Part shown: in pieces, positions 1-8,052 of the stretch
Layout of the letters: every line of letters begins with the position of its first letter
Position numbering within the stretch: the stretch's first letter is position 1
Assembly: GCA_902795985.1 (NCBI GenBank)
Contig: CADBNG010000426.1
Location: forward strand, 1-21,872
Origin: an uncultured Lachnospiraceae bacterium
GTDB taxonomy: Bacteria; Bacillota_A; Clostridia; Lachnospirales; Lachnospiraceae
Direction of reading: 5' to 3'
DNA: 21,872 nt
Notes under the pieces: generated by a model
What the model saw: only the letters and a program-made list of their open reading frames with translations
Databases searched by the model: none
What the model was told of the DNA's origin: nothing
Program-made: the position numbers and the translations under genes

Positions 1-1
1 C

Positions 2-1960
2 CGGTTGAACGAGCTGTGCGAAGAAGAGGGCATCCCTGTTACACGCTGGCACGGCGACGCCTCACAGTCACGGAAACGCAAACTGCTGCGGAAACCGTCC
101 GGGATTTTACAGATTACACCGGAATCCCTGGAATCCCTGATGATTAACCGTCACATGGAAATCCCCGCTTTATTCGGAGATCTGCGCTTTATCGTTATCG
201 ATGAAATTCACTCGCTTCTCCGCGCGGACCGGGGTCTCCAGACCTTCTGCCTGATTGAACGGCTCTGCAGGCTGGCCGGCTGCAATCCGCGGCGCATCGG
301 CCTTTCCGCCACGATCGGACGCCCGGAACTGGCCGGTGAGTTTCTTTCTTCGGGCAGCGGCAGAAAAACCATTATTCCGAAATTTGATGGCGGAAAAGAG
401 GTCTGGCGTCTTTCTATGGAGCATTTCTTCAATACTCCGCCTCAGGCGGATGAAGGAAAATCCATTCCGGAGGAATATGCTCCGGCGGAAGTTCCTACAG
501 ATCATGCTCCTGAATCCGCTGATCCGGGAATCGGATATATTTTCGAACATACAAGAGGAAAAAAATGTCTTGTGTTCACCAATTCCCGGGAAGAATGCGA
601 ATCCGTCTGTCAGCAGCTCCGCCAATACTGTGAAGTGAATCATGAGCCGGACCGTTTTCTCATCCATCACGGCAACCTTTCGGCATCTTACCGGGAAAGC
701 GCCGAAGAAGAAATGAAAGATGATGATTCGCTGATGAGTGTCTGCGCCACCGCCACGCTGGAACTGGGCATCGATATCGGCCGTCTGGAGCGCGCGTTTC
801 ATATCGACGCGCCATTTACAGTCTCCGGGTTCCTCCAGCGTATGGGTCGTACCGGCCGCAGGGGAGACCCTTCCGAAATGTGGTTCGTCATGCGGGAGGA
901 TCATCCGGAAGCACGCGCTATGCTTCCCGACAGTATCCCCTGGTATCTGATTCAGGGAATCGCTCTGGTCCAGCTGTATATCGAAGAGCGTTTTGTCGAG
1001 CCTCCCCGTATGGACCGGCTGCCCTACAGCCTGCTGTACCATCAGACAATGAGCACCCTTGCTTCCCACGGCGAAATGACCCCGGGGGAACTGGCATCCC
1101 GCGTACTGACGCTGAGCTGCTTTCACCGTATCACGCAGGAGGATTACCGCCTGCTTCTTCTGCACTTGCTCGAAATCGATCATATAAGCCGTACGGAAAA
1201 CGGCGGCCTGATCCTCGGACTGGCCGGAGAACGGATAGTGAATAATTATAAATTCTATGCCGTATTCCGGGAAAACATCGAGTATACCGTACGGTCCGGA
1301 TCCGAACAGCTCGGCACCATCGTAAAACCGCCGCCCGTCGGGGATAAAATCGCCATAGCAGGCCGTGTCTGGGCTGTCGATGAAGTGGATCATAAACGCC
1401 GGGAAGTATTCTGCACGCTGGTGAAGGGAAATATCCCGGCCTACTTCGGGGACGTGGCCGGGGATATCCATACCCATATTCTGGAACGGATGTTCCGGGT
1501 ATTGTCCGAAGAAAAGACGTATCCTTATCTGATGCGCCATGCCGTCAGCCGGCTGGCGGACGCCCGGGAAACCTTCCGCAAATCCCGCATGATTAACCGC
1601 CCGCTGATACATCTCGGAGGAAAGATGTGGGCACTGTTTCCCTGGGTCGGAACTTACGCGTTCCTTGCGATGGAACGGTTTTTAAAACTGCGCTGCGCCG
1701 GCAGGCTCGGGCTGAAAGGACTGCAGTCTTCCCGGCCTTACTACATGCAGTTCACCATGCAGGTCAGTGAAACGGAATTTTATGACATCGTAAGGGAGGA
1801 GGCCGAAAAAGAATTCACCGGAATGGATCTGGTCTATCCGAAAGAAGTTCCGGTTTTTGAAAAATATGATGAATATGTGCCGGAAGAACTGATCCGCAAA
1901 GGGTTTGCGGACGGAGTTCTTGATGTAGAAACCATGAAGAGGCATATTCTCAGCTGGTAA
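2..1960 (+). CDS. Lhr-like superfamily 2 ATP-dependent helicase, 5'-truncated
   Basis: This is the C-terminal part of a DEAD/DEAH helicase, open at the left edge. The frame continues to base 2, and the TTG at base 5 is probably not the real start. Numbering from that TTG, motif Ib-like ITPESL is at 37-42, motif II DEIH at 66-69, motif III SAT at 101-103, a motif IV-like LVFTNS near 189-194, motif V TLELGIDIG at 251-259 and motif VI QRMGRTGRRG at 278-287. The Walker A motif must lie upstream of the window. The roughly 360 residues after motif VI match the long C-terminal extension of Lhr-type helicases, which are DNA/RNA helicases linked to nucleic acid repair or processing. The spacing from motif III to motif IV (about 103-189) includes an acidic, proline-rich insert at about 145-175. 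The exact Lhr subgroup cannot be set from the fragment. It ends with TAA and shows no clear terminator. Confidence 0.88.
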   Translation, partial: RLNELCEEEGIPVTRWHGDASQSRKRKLLRKPSGILQITPESLESLMINRHMEIPALFGDLRFIVIDEIHSLLRADRGLQTFCLIERLCRLAGCNPRRIGLSATIGRPELAGEFLSSGSGRKTIIPKFDGGKEVWRLSMEHFFNTPPQADEGKSIPEEYAPAEVPTDHAPESADPGIGYIFEHTRGKKCLVFTNSREECESVCQQLRQYCEVNHEPDRFLIHHGNLSASYRESAEEEMKDDDSLMSVCATATLELGIDIGRLERAFHIDAPFTVSGFLQRMGRTGRRGDPSEMWFVMREDHPEARAMLPDSIPWYLIQGIALVQLYIEERFVEPPRMDRLPYSLLYHQTMSTLASHGEMTPGELASRVLTLSCFHRITQEDYRLLLLHLLEIDHISRTENGGLILGLAGERIVNNYKFYAVFRENIEYTVRSGSEQLGTIVKPPPVGDKIAIAGRVWAVDEVDHKRREVFCTLVKGNIPAYFGDVAGDIHTHILERMFRVLSEEKTYPYLMRHAVSRLADARETFRKSRMINRPLIHLGGKMWALFPWVGTYAFLAMERFLKLRCAGRLGLKGLQSSRPYYMQFTMQVSETEFYDIVREEAEKEFTGMDLVYPKEVPVFEKYDEYVPEELIRKGFADGVLDVETMKRHILSW

Positions 1961-2003
1961 CAGTCGGGAAAGTACCGGATTAACATGAAAAAAACTCGGC
2001 AGC

Positions 2004-2032
2004 TTGAAGCCGGTGCGCCTGTGTGATAAATT
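2004..2032 (+). promoter_or_regulatory. candidate sigma-A promoter before the CBS/SGNH/nucleotidyltransferase gene
   Basis: TTGAAG at 2004-2009 and TAAATT at 2027-2032 are separated by 17 bases. This is a moderate match to the housekeeping consensus. It lies in the 119-base gap after the helicase, about 48 bases before the next start codon. A weak CGGC/GCCG inverted repeat overlaps the -35. The assignment rests on consensus and spacing only. Confidence 0.4.
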
Positions 2033-2079
2033 AAAGTTAGTCTGGGATTACCCAATTTGCAAAAGTCGAGGAATATTTC

Positions 2080-4179
2080 ATGGTATTTATAGAAAAATGT
2101 CAGCTTCCTGTCCTGAAGTTAACGGAAGAACAGGAGGAAATATCTTTTGATGCGATAGGACAGTGCCTGGAACAACGCTTTTCGGATATTGTCTATATTG
2201 AATATCAGGGTCTTCTTTACGGAATGGTCACTTTAGGGGATCTGATGCGCGCCGAACGTGTCGGCGGACAATCCGTACGGATCAATCGGAATTTCACTTC
2301 TGTCACACGGGAAGAGTATATCCGCGCAAGAGAATTGTTCCGGAACCATCCCTCCATCCATGACATTCCTGTCCTGGATGAAAATCATGCTGTCATCGGT
2401 GCTTTCAGCCGGTTTGATGACCTTCTTTTCCTGAAATACTGGGACGGATGGGAGCACAGCCGCTTTACCGGGTATTTTCTTCGGTCCTTCCCGGTACTGG
2501 CCCTGGTTGAACCGGTCAACGGCACTGAAGCCGAATGGGAGCAGTTTGAACGGTTTTACGCAAAGCTGACGGAAAAAGGCTGGCGCTGCGACCGGATCCG
2601 ATGGGATCAGATTCCCGTATCCTATGCAGACCATGACAAAATCGTTTTTGTAGACGAAGAACAGCGGCGCGGCGCAAAGGCGATTATGCTGATCCGTGGA
2701 ATGAACTACTCCAGCGACTTTACCATGACATACTGCGAACTGGTCCGGGCGGTCAGCGAACCGCCTGCGGATATCCTTCTGAAAGAACTGGAGAACCGGG
2801 GAGTCCGCATACTCATGCTTTACGTAAGGATTCCGGACAATGATTATCAGCGCGGAATCGACGCGGCTTTTGCCCGGAGAAGTTCAACGATCCGCGGCGC
2901 TTCCGCACGGGTATGTCCGGAAGAAGGCCGGGATTTCTATGAAGAGCTTTATACGGAAGAGTATGCCCGGTTGGTAGGAAATCATTCCTTTACAATTGAA
3001 AAGCAGAACTCCTTTACCTTTCTGCAGGACTGCGATGAAGAATATTTCCACATCAGCGGAGGCGTAAGGCGGACCACAGGTGTGCCGGAAAGCGCCCGTT
3101 CCAGCATTTATTTCTTCGGGCCCTGCATCACCGTAGGCGCGTTTGTGGAAGACCGGCATACCATTGAAAGCCAGCTTCAGGAAATGCTGAATGCGGGAGG
3201 TTATCCGGCGAAAGTCGTGAACTGCGGATGCTGGGAAAGCCAGTATTCCGAATTAATACGGATCACCTCGACACCCATGAAAAAAGGGGACGTGGCCGTT
3301 ATTTTCTATAATGCCAAAACCTTCGACGGCCTGGAAGGCGTGAACCTGGCCGAAGTGCTGGAAGAGAACCGGGTTCCTTCGAAATGGCTTCTGGATGACC
3401 GTGCCCACTGCAACCATAAAGTGAACCGTCTGTACGCGGAAGCGATCTACCGGAAACTGACCGACGGTATGCTGACGACAGAAAAGGGTACGGAGGAGGA
3501 AGGATGCGCGCCGGATTCAATCCGCGGCCACCTTGCCATTTCGTCCAAAGCCGTACACTATCTGTTTCTGGACCGCTATTTCTGGAACCTTCCTCCGGCC
3601 CCGGGGCCCCGCATCGGCCACATCGGCATGCACGCGAATCCCTTTACCAACGGTCACCGTTACCTGATTGATTACGCGAGGGAACGCACCGACCGTCTCA
3701 TTGTCCTGCTGATCGAGGATGAACTGGGGATCTTCAGCTTTGCGGAACGTTTTGCCATGGCGCGTGAAGCAACGAAGGACTGTCCTGACGTGATTGTGGA
3801 AGGCGGAGGTCCTTTCCAGGCAACAAGGGCGGTTTTCCCGGAATATTTTGTAAAAACGGAAAACAACGATATGATGGATCAGAGCTCAGAGAACGACTGC
3901 ACCATTTTTGCCACCATGATCGCGCCTGCCCTCGGTATCAACGTCCGCTTTTTCGGAGATGAGCAGCACAACCCCCAGATGGAACGCTTCAACAAAGCCG
4001 CCGCGGCAATCCTTCCGGAACACGGAATTTCGGTTGTTGAAATCCCCAGGGCCCGGTATCAGGGAAAACCGATTTCCGCTGCAATCATCCGGCAGCTCGC
4101 GGCTGAGAAGAACGAAGAGGAGCTGAAAGCCTATGTGCCGGCTTCCACCATCACCATCATGAAAGGAGTCTCCCTGTAA
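2080..4179 (+). CDS. multidomain protein: CBS-like pair, SGNH-like segment, citrate lyase ligase-like nucleotidyltransferase
   Basis: The product has 699 residues. The ATG start is supported by GAGGAA at 2068-2073 with a 6-base spacer. Three parts are visible. Residues about 20-118 resemble two CBS motifs (GMVTLGDLMRAE near 48-59; HDIPVLDENHAVIGAFSRFDD near 94-114), a fold that often binds adenine nucleotides. Residues about 340-460 resemble an SGNH hydrolase: FGPCI at 346-350 stands where GDS(I) is expected, and D440-R-A-H443 looks like the C-terminal DxxH block. Residues about 510-690 resemble the nucleotidyltransferase domain of citrate lyase ligase (CitC), with HANPFTNGH at 518-526 and GKPISAAIIR at 662-671. 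Residues 120-335 match nothing I recognise. No signal peptide or membrane segment is seen, so it is probably cytoplasmic. There are no citrate lyase genes nearby, so true CitC function is unlikely. The role may be nucleotide-dependent activation of an acid or sugar-linked group, but the substrate is unknown. Confidence 0.72.
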   Translation: MVFIEKCQLPVLKLTEEQEEISFDAIGQCLEQRFSDIVYIEYQGLLYGMVTLGDLMRAERVGGQSVRINRNFTSVTREEYIRARELFRNHPSIHDIPVLDENHAVIGAFSRFDDLLFLKYWDGWEHSRFTGYFLRSFPVLALVEPVNGTEAEWEQFERFYAKLTEKGWRCDRIRWDQIPVSYADHDKIVFVDEEQRRGAKAIMLIRGMNYSSDFTMTYCELVRAVSEPPADILLKELENRGVRILMLYVRIPDNDYQRGIDAAFARRSSTIRGASARVCPEEGRDFYEELYTEEYARLVGNHSFTIEKQNSFTFLQDCDEEYFHISGGVRRTTGVPESARSSIYFFGPCITVGAFVEDRHTIESQLQEMLNAGGYPAKVVNCGCWESQYSELIRITSTPMKKGDVAVIFYNAKTFDGLEGVNLAEVLEENRVPSKWLLDDRAHCNHKVNRLYAEAIYRKLTDGMLTTEKGTEEEGCAPDSIRGHLAISSKAVHYLFLDRYFWNLPPAPGPRIGHIGMHANPFTNGHRYLIDYARERTDRLIVLLIEDELGIFSFAERFAMAREATKDCPDVIVEGGGPFQATRAVFPEYFVKTENNDMMDQSSENDCTIFATMIAPALGINVRFFGDEQHNPQMERFNKAAAAILPEHGISVVEIPRARYQGKPISAAIIRQLAAEKNEEELKAYVPASTITIMKGVSL

Positions 4180-4189
4180 CAGACAGACC

Positions 4190-6001
4190 ATGAATACGAC
4201 CATCGAAAGAAAAAGACAGGGAAAAATCGCCGGAACAGTACTGCTTGTGATTGCGGCGCTGTTGTTTTTCGCAATACTGGAACTTGGAAAACACACGGTC
4301 GCAGGGTGGTTACTGACGGTCATCCTTCTCTGCGCATTTGTTCTGTGCCGCAGAAAGGTGCTTTCCGGCAAAAGACGCCTTATTCGTTTTACAGGATGGC
4401 TCGTGTTTTTCGGACTTTTTATCCTGATTCTTCTGGTTTCCTGGCCGCCGGTCCGTCCGGTGCCTGCCGCAGCAGGAAAAAGCGCCGGCGTAACGGATAT
4501 TATAGACCTGCCTCAGGGCAGTCTGACCGGAGTTCTGAATGAGGACGCCACAGTGGAAATCTACGCCGGAATTCCTTACGCAAAGCCTCCCACAGGTGAA
4601 CTTCGATGGAAGGAGCCTCAGCCGGCAGAACCCTGGGAAGGGGTTCTTGCGGCGGATCACTTCGCGCCGATGTCCATGCAGACCCGTAATATCCCCATTT
4701 ACTATTCCCTTACACAGATCATCGGATATCACGACTATAAAATCTCCCTGTCGGATAATTACCGGGAACCGGTCAGCGAAGATTCCTTATACCTGAATAT
4801 CTGGAAGCCGGCAGGAACACAGGAGAATCTTCCGGTCCTGGTCTATATCCACGGCGGATCCCTGCAGTCCGGACAGCCCTGGTACCGTGATTACAGCGGG
4901 GAAGGACTGGCAAAAGAAGGGGTGATCGTCGTCAATATGGGATATCGTCTGGGAATATTCGGTTTCCTGGGCGATCCGGAGCTTGCACGGGAATCCCCGA
5001 ACGGAACGACCGGCAATTACGGTCTGCTGGACCAGATTATGGCACTGCAATGGGTACGGGATAATATCCGTTATTTTGGCGGAGATCCCGGAAATGTCAC
5101 TCTTGCCGGGGAATCGGCCGGATCCGCATGCGTTTCCGCATTATGTACTTCGCCTCTTGCGAAAGGGCTTTTCCGACGCGCTGTCGGCGAAAGCTCCACG
5201 GTCACCGCACCTGAGCCGGCGCATTCGTTCCGCAGTCTCGAAGAAGCCTGTGAAGCAGCGGAGGATACAAAAGCTCGGTTCGGAGTACGTTCGGTCGAAG
5301 AGCTGAGAAACATACCTGCCGAAAAGCTTGCGGCCGAGCTGGCGTTTCATCATCATATGACCATTGACGGTTACGTTCTGCACGAAACGCCTTATGAATC
5401 CTATGCAAAGGGCATTCATAACGAAGAAGCGGTTCTGCACGGCTATAACAGGGATGAATCGGCGCCCTTTATCCTGTTTTCCCAGGCGAACCTTAAAAAT
5501 TACCGGCAGAAGATCGAAGAAGCGTTTGAAGAACCTTATGCTTCCCGTATTCTTGAACGGTATCCGGCTTCAACCGATCAGGAGGCAAAACAAAATTGGG
5601 CGGATATTTATTCCGCTGTATTGTTCACTTACGGACATTATTGCTGGGAGAGGGAAGCCCTCGCCAACGGCATCCCGACCTATGTGTATTATTTCACCCG
5701 GCAGAACGGCCGCCTGAACGCCTGGCACAGCGGGGAGGAAATCTATTTATACGGCAACATTCCCGGGGATTCAAAGCTTTTTAATGACAGGGACCGGGAG
5801 CTCAGCCATGAAATGCTCTCATATTATCGAAATTTCATTCGCACAGGCAATCCGAACGACGGCGCTCTTCCGGAATGGCCGGCTTCTGCCGGAACAGATG
5901 AAGTCATGGAATTCGGAGAAACGACCTCGATGGTAAAAGCGCCTTATCTGGATCTGTATCCGATTCTGGATGAATACTACGGTTTCGGAAATCCCTTTTA
6001 A
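4190..6001 (+). CDS. membrane-anchored type B carboxylesterase (alpha/beta hydrolase)
   Basis: The product has 603 residues. Three hydrophobic segments lie at about 13-31, 36-52 and 66-84, followed by a soluble carboxylesterase/cholinesterase-family domain from about 104. The early motif GIPYAKPPTGELRWKEPQ (127-144) is typical of the family. The nucleophile is Ser309 in GESAG (307-311), the acid is probably Glu423 in NRDE, and the base His513 in NAWHSGEE. The oxyanion-hole loop reads HGGS (221-224), where HGGG is more usual. An odd number of membrane spans with the basic N-terminus inside would place the catalytic domain outside the cell, acting on esters there; this topology is inferred. It starts 10 bases after the preceding gene with no good ribosome binding site of its own (the nearest GGAG is about 23 bases away), so translation may be coupled. 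The substrate is not evident; pnbA-like names would be over-specific. Confidence 0.85.
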   Translation: MNTTIERKRQGKIAGTVLLVIAALLFFAILELGKHTVAGWLLTVILLCAFVLCRRKVLSGKRRLIRFTGWLVFFGLFILILLVSWPPVRPVPAAAGKSAGVTDIIDLPQGSLTGVLNEDATVEIYAGIPYAKPPTGELRWKEPQPAEPWEGVLAADHFAPMSMQTRNIPIYYSLTQIIGYHDYKISLSDNYREPVSEDSLYLNIWKPAGTQENLPVLVYIHGGSLQSGQPWYRDYSGEGLAKEGVIVVNMGYRLGIFGFLGDPELARESPNGTTGNYGLLDQIMALQWVRDNIRYFGGDPGNVTLAGESAGSACVSALCTSPLAKGLFRRAVGESSTVTAPEPAHSFRSLEEACEAAEDTKARFGVRSVEELRNIPAEKLAAELAFHHHMTIDGYVLHETPYESYAKGIHNEEAVLHGYNRDESAPFILFSQANLKNYRQKIEEAFEEPYASRILERYPASTDQEAKQNWADIYSAVLFTYGHYCWEREALANGIPTYVYYFTRQNGRLNAWHSGEEIYLYGNIPGDSKLFNDRDRELSHEMLSYYRNFIRTGNPNDGALPEWPASAGTDEVMEFGETTSMVKAPYLDLYPILDEYYGFGNPF

Positions 6002-6010
6002 GAAAGAAGA

Positions 6011-6043
6011 GGGGGGCGAAGGGGACAGTCCCCTTCGCCCCCC
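6011..6043. terminator. 33-base perfect palindrome, probable bidirectional terminator between convergent genes
   Basis: The left arm is 6011-6025 and the right arm 6029-6043, perfectly complementary over 15 pairs and joined by CAG. As DNA the symmetry extends to one central base at 6027. The stem is very GC-rich. It lies 9 bases after the esterase stop and 21 bases past the end of the convergent regulator gene, where a shared terminator is expected. There is no clean T run on the plus side. On the minus side the stem is followed by a T/C-rich stretch (complement of 6001-6010), a better intrinsic terminator tail. It could instead be, or also be, a copy of a dispersed palindromic repeat. Confidence 0.65.
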
Positions 6044-6064
6044 CAACTGTTTAGGACAGGATCG

Positions 6065-7669
6065 TTAATGCTGGTCCTTTAAAAATCCGTAGGTAATCAG
6101 CGGAACGAAAGAGAAGAGCAGCATGAGCCGTGTATGTTCGTCATTCAGATCAATCTGAAGGGATTCTTCAATCCGGTTGATCCGGTAGATAATGCTGTTC
6201 CGGTGCATGTTCAGGATCGCCGCGGTTTCCGTGCTTTTGCGTTCATGGCATAAATAGACAAAAAGCAGATGAAGGTCATCGGTGCCGCGCTGTTGATCAC
6301 TGATATAAAGCTTCTGCAGCAGATTGTGATAATAGCTGTGCTGCCACAGCGAGGATGTTTCCTCGTCATCCGCGAAATAGCTGTATGGGAAGTAGTGATC
6401 ATACCAGCTGATCCTGGAAGAATCCTTCGGACAGATGTCCTCCTGCAGCCGGAACAGGGGTACCTGATTGCGGATCAGCTTGGAATATTTCAGGGCAAGT
6501 TTAGCCTCCATAAAATAATAGCGGGCCTTCAGGAGGTCATTGAAGCAGGAGCTGATTCCGCAGTAGGAATTATATTTTTCAAGGAAGGAATCAATTTCCT
6601 CCAGATATTCGTTCAGGGTTTCATGTGACTGGGAGGTCGAATGGACAAAGGCGGCGATGCTGTCCTGGAAATTAATGAATTTAAAACGGGGGAACAGGTC
6701 GCCGAATTCCTTCATCATGGTGCCGAGGGGATAGGACTGCTCATCGGCGCGGACGATCTGGATCAGGAAAAACGAGCCTTCCATAGGCAGACCGGTATGC
6801 ATGGCACGGTCCTGCAATTCCACCGTACTGACATTTTTGCCCTCAAGCAGCTCCAGGAATACGCTGTCATAGGGATGAACACAGGAAAGCCGCGTCTCCC
6901 AGTCTCTTTCAATGAGAATATTCAGCGCTTCGGTAAAAATACGGAACAGGTCGATCATGGCAGGATCCGGACTGGAATGACTGCAGGTCATGACCACATG
7001 CGCATAGTAACTTCCATGGAACTTGAAGATTTTATGAACGGTGGGATATTTCGCCACATCCGTTGCATTGTCCACATAGATGTCGTCCTGGCTTGCCCAG
7101 ACGTCAAAAAGATTGAATTCACGGAAACGGTCCACCGTCTCCTGCGGATGGTAGCCGTATTTCTTAAGCAGGATCACGATGGGACAGTCACAGTCGATTT
7201 TTGTGGACTGGGCCAGCTTCATAAAAGAGGCATCCGTGATCTGGATATGATTCTCGAGGAAGGGAGGACAGAGATCAACAAGCTCCTGTATGGAGCAGTT
7301 GTTTAAAAGGGCTTCTTTCAGTGTGTTTTCCCAGTGCAGGACAGAATAAAAACGATCCTGTACAGTAGTAAGCAGCTGAAGCCTCGTGATATTTTCGTTT
7401 ACAATGAAACAGTTGCGCACTGCCTCGCCCTGCTCCGTGTCGTCCGTAAGGCGGTCCCGGAGACAGACAATCACAACATTATCCCTGCTGCCGGTAATTT
7501 TCATGGCAACCGACAGACGGGCTACATAAAGACAGTTACTCATCAGCGGGACGTTTTCGTCTGAAAGCGGAAGACAGAAGTCAAAAGAAGGATTCCAGCT
7601 TTCCGGGATTTCAGTTTCGGTGTTGAAGTGTTCCAGAGCTTTACGTATGATGTTGAATGTAATGGACAT
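6065..7669 (-). CDS. PucR-type transcriptional regulator
   Basis: The product has 534 residues from the ATG at 7669. An in-frame TTG at 7696 would add nine residues, but the ATG has an AGGA (plus-strand 7679-7682) nine bases upstream and is preferred. The C-terminal 60 residues carry the PucR-type helix-turn-helix: HERKSTETAAILNMHRNSII, followed by YRINRIEESLQIDL. This domain (HTH_30 type) is found in PucR, CdaR and similar activators of purine, sugar-acid and amino-acid catabolism. The N-terminal region has no obvious membrane segment or known sensory domain that I recognise; the central region is probably the GGDEF-like regulatory fold common in this family. It is divergent from the larB operon across an AT-rich gap, so it may control larBC, itself, or both. 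The ligand is unknown. Confidence 0.82.
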   Translation of the reverse strand: MSITFNIIRKALEHFNTETEIPESWNPSFDFCLPLSDENVPLMSNCLYVARLSVAMKITGSRDNVVIVCLRDRLTDDTEQGEAVRNCFIVNENITRLQLLTTVQDRFYSVLHWENTLKEALLNNCSIQELVDLCPPFLENHIQITDASFMKLAQSTKIDCDCPIVILLKKYGYHPQETVDRFREFNLFDVWASQDDIYVDNATDVAKYPTVHKIFKFHGSYYAHVVMTCSHSSPDPAMIDLFRIFTEALNILIERDWETRLSCVHPYDSVFLELLEGKNVSTVELQDRAMHTGLPMEGSFFLIQIVRADEQSYPLGTMMKEFGDLFPRFKFINFQDSIAAFVHSTSQSHETLNEYLEEIDSFLEKYNSYCGISSCFNDLLKARYYFMEAKLALKYSKLIRNQVPLFRLQEDICPKDSSRISWYDHYFPYSYFADDEETSSLWQHSYYHNLLQKLYISDQQRGTDDLHLLFVYLCHERKSTETAAILNMHRNSIIYRINRIEESLQIDLNDEHTRLMLLFSFVPLITYGFLKDQH

Positions 7670-7714
7670 GGACCCGTTTCCTGTAGAAAATGACAAATCT
7701 GCGGTATCTTTTAT

Positions 7715-7743
7715 ATAATGCGTCCGAAATGCACAAAAGTCAA
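7715..7743 (-). promoter_or_regulatory. candidate promoter for the PucR-type gene
   Basis: Read on the minus strand, TTGACT (7743-7738) and CATTAT (7720-7715) are 17 bases apart. The -35 is good and the -10 weak; an overlapping TATATA could shift the -10 by a few bases. It lies about 45 bases upstream of the preferred ATG. Confidence 0.45.
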
Positions 7744-7808
7744 TCTAATTATTTGGATAAAATAACAATTTTCATCAAGCCAGGATTCGAGAAGCTCTGC
7801 GATAAATG

Positions 7809-7824
7809 TGTTAATTCGTTAACA
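7809..7824. promoter_or_regulatory. candidate operator: inverted repeat TGTTAA-N4-TTAACA
   Basis: The arms 7809-7814 and 7819-7824 are perfectly complementary around TTCG. It sits between the divergent promoter candidates, about 65 bases upstream of the regulator's -35. A dimeric regulator such as the PucR-type protein could bind here, but a chance AT-rich palindrome cannot be excluded. Confidence 0.3.
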
Positions 7825-7973
7825 ATTATGCAAACGATCAAAATACCCGCCTTATTTGTGAATGATTTTGCTTGATTTCGGTAAAATTCAGGCCCTTTGC
7901 AAAAAATAAATAAAAAACTATTATGCAAGTTAAATAATCGGTCATTAAGTCTTTTTTTAAACAAATTGCACAG

Positions 7974-7979
7974 TATAAT
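7974..7979 (+). promoter_or_regulatory. isolated TATAAT -10 hexamer, possible upstream larB promoter
   Basis: A perfect -10 hexamer, but the 17-base-spaced -35 position (7951-7956) holds only a T-rich CTTTTT. A transcript from here would run through the hairpin at 7995-8009. It is weaker as a candidate than the promoter at 8024-8052. Confidence 0.25.
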
Positions 7980-8023
7980 TTCGTCACGGATTCGAAGGCC
8001 TCCGGCTTTGTCCTTCCTTTTCG

Positions 8024-8052
8024 TTGATTTTTCAGGGAAAAAATACTATATT
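8024..8052 (+). promoter_or_regulatory. probable sigma-A promoter of the larB operon
   Basis: TTGATT at 8024-8029 and TATATT at 8047-8052 are separated by exactly 17 bases. Both are close to consensus. The -10 lies about 60 bases upstream of the chosen larB start, giving a leader of roughly 55 bases. It is probably the promoter of the whole nine-gene array. Confidence 0.6.

Noticed and set aside
170..1612. 480-residue open frame on the minus strand opposite the helicase
   Set aside because: The plus frame has clear helicase motifs. The minus frame shows no family resemblance, has an atypical composition (many His, Phe, Arg, Gly) and is a shadow of the GC-rich codon pattern.
6641..7306. 221-residue plus-strand frame inside the PucR-type gene
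   Set aside because: The minus-strand gene carries the helix-turn-helix and is continuous. The plus frame has no ribosome binding site or known motifs.
7690..7964. Small open frames of 61-78 residues in the AT-rich gap, including 7690-7875 and 7749-7964
   Set aside because: No ribosome binding sites, no family resemblance, and overlap with promoter-like elements.
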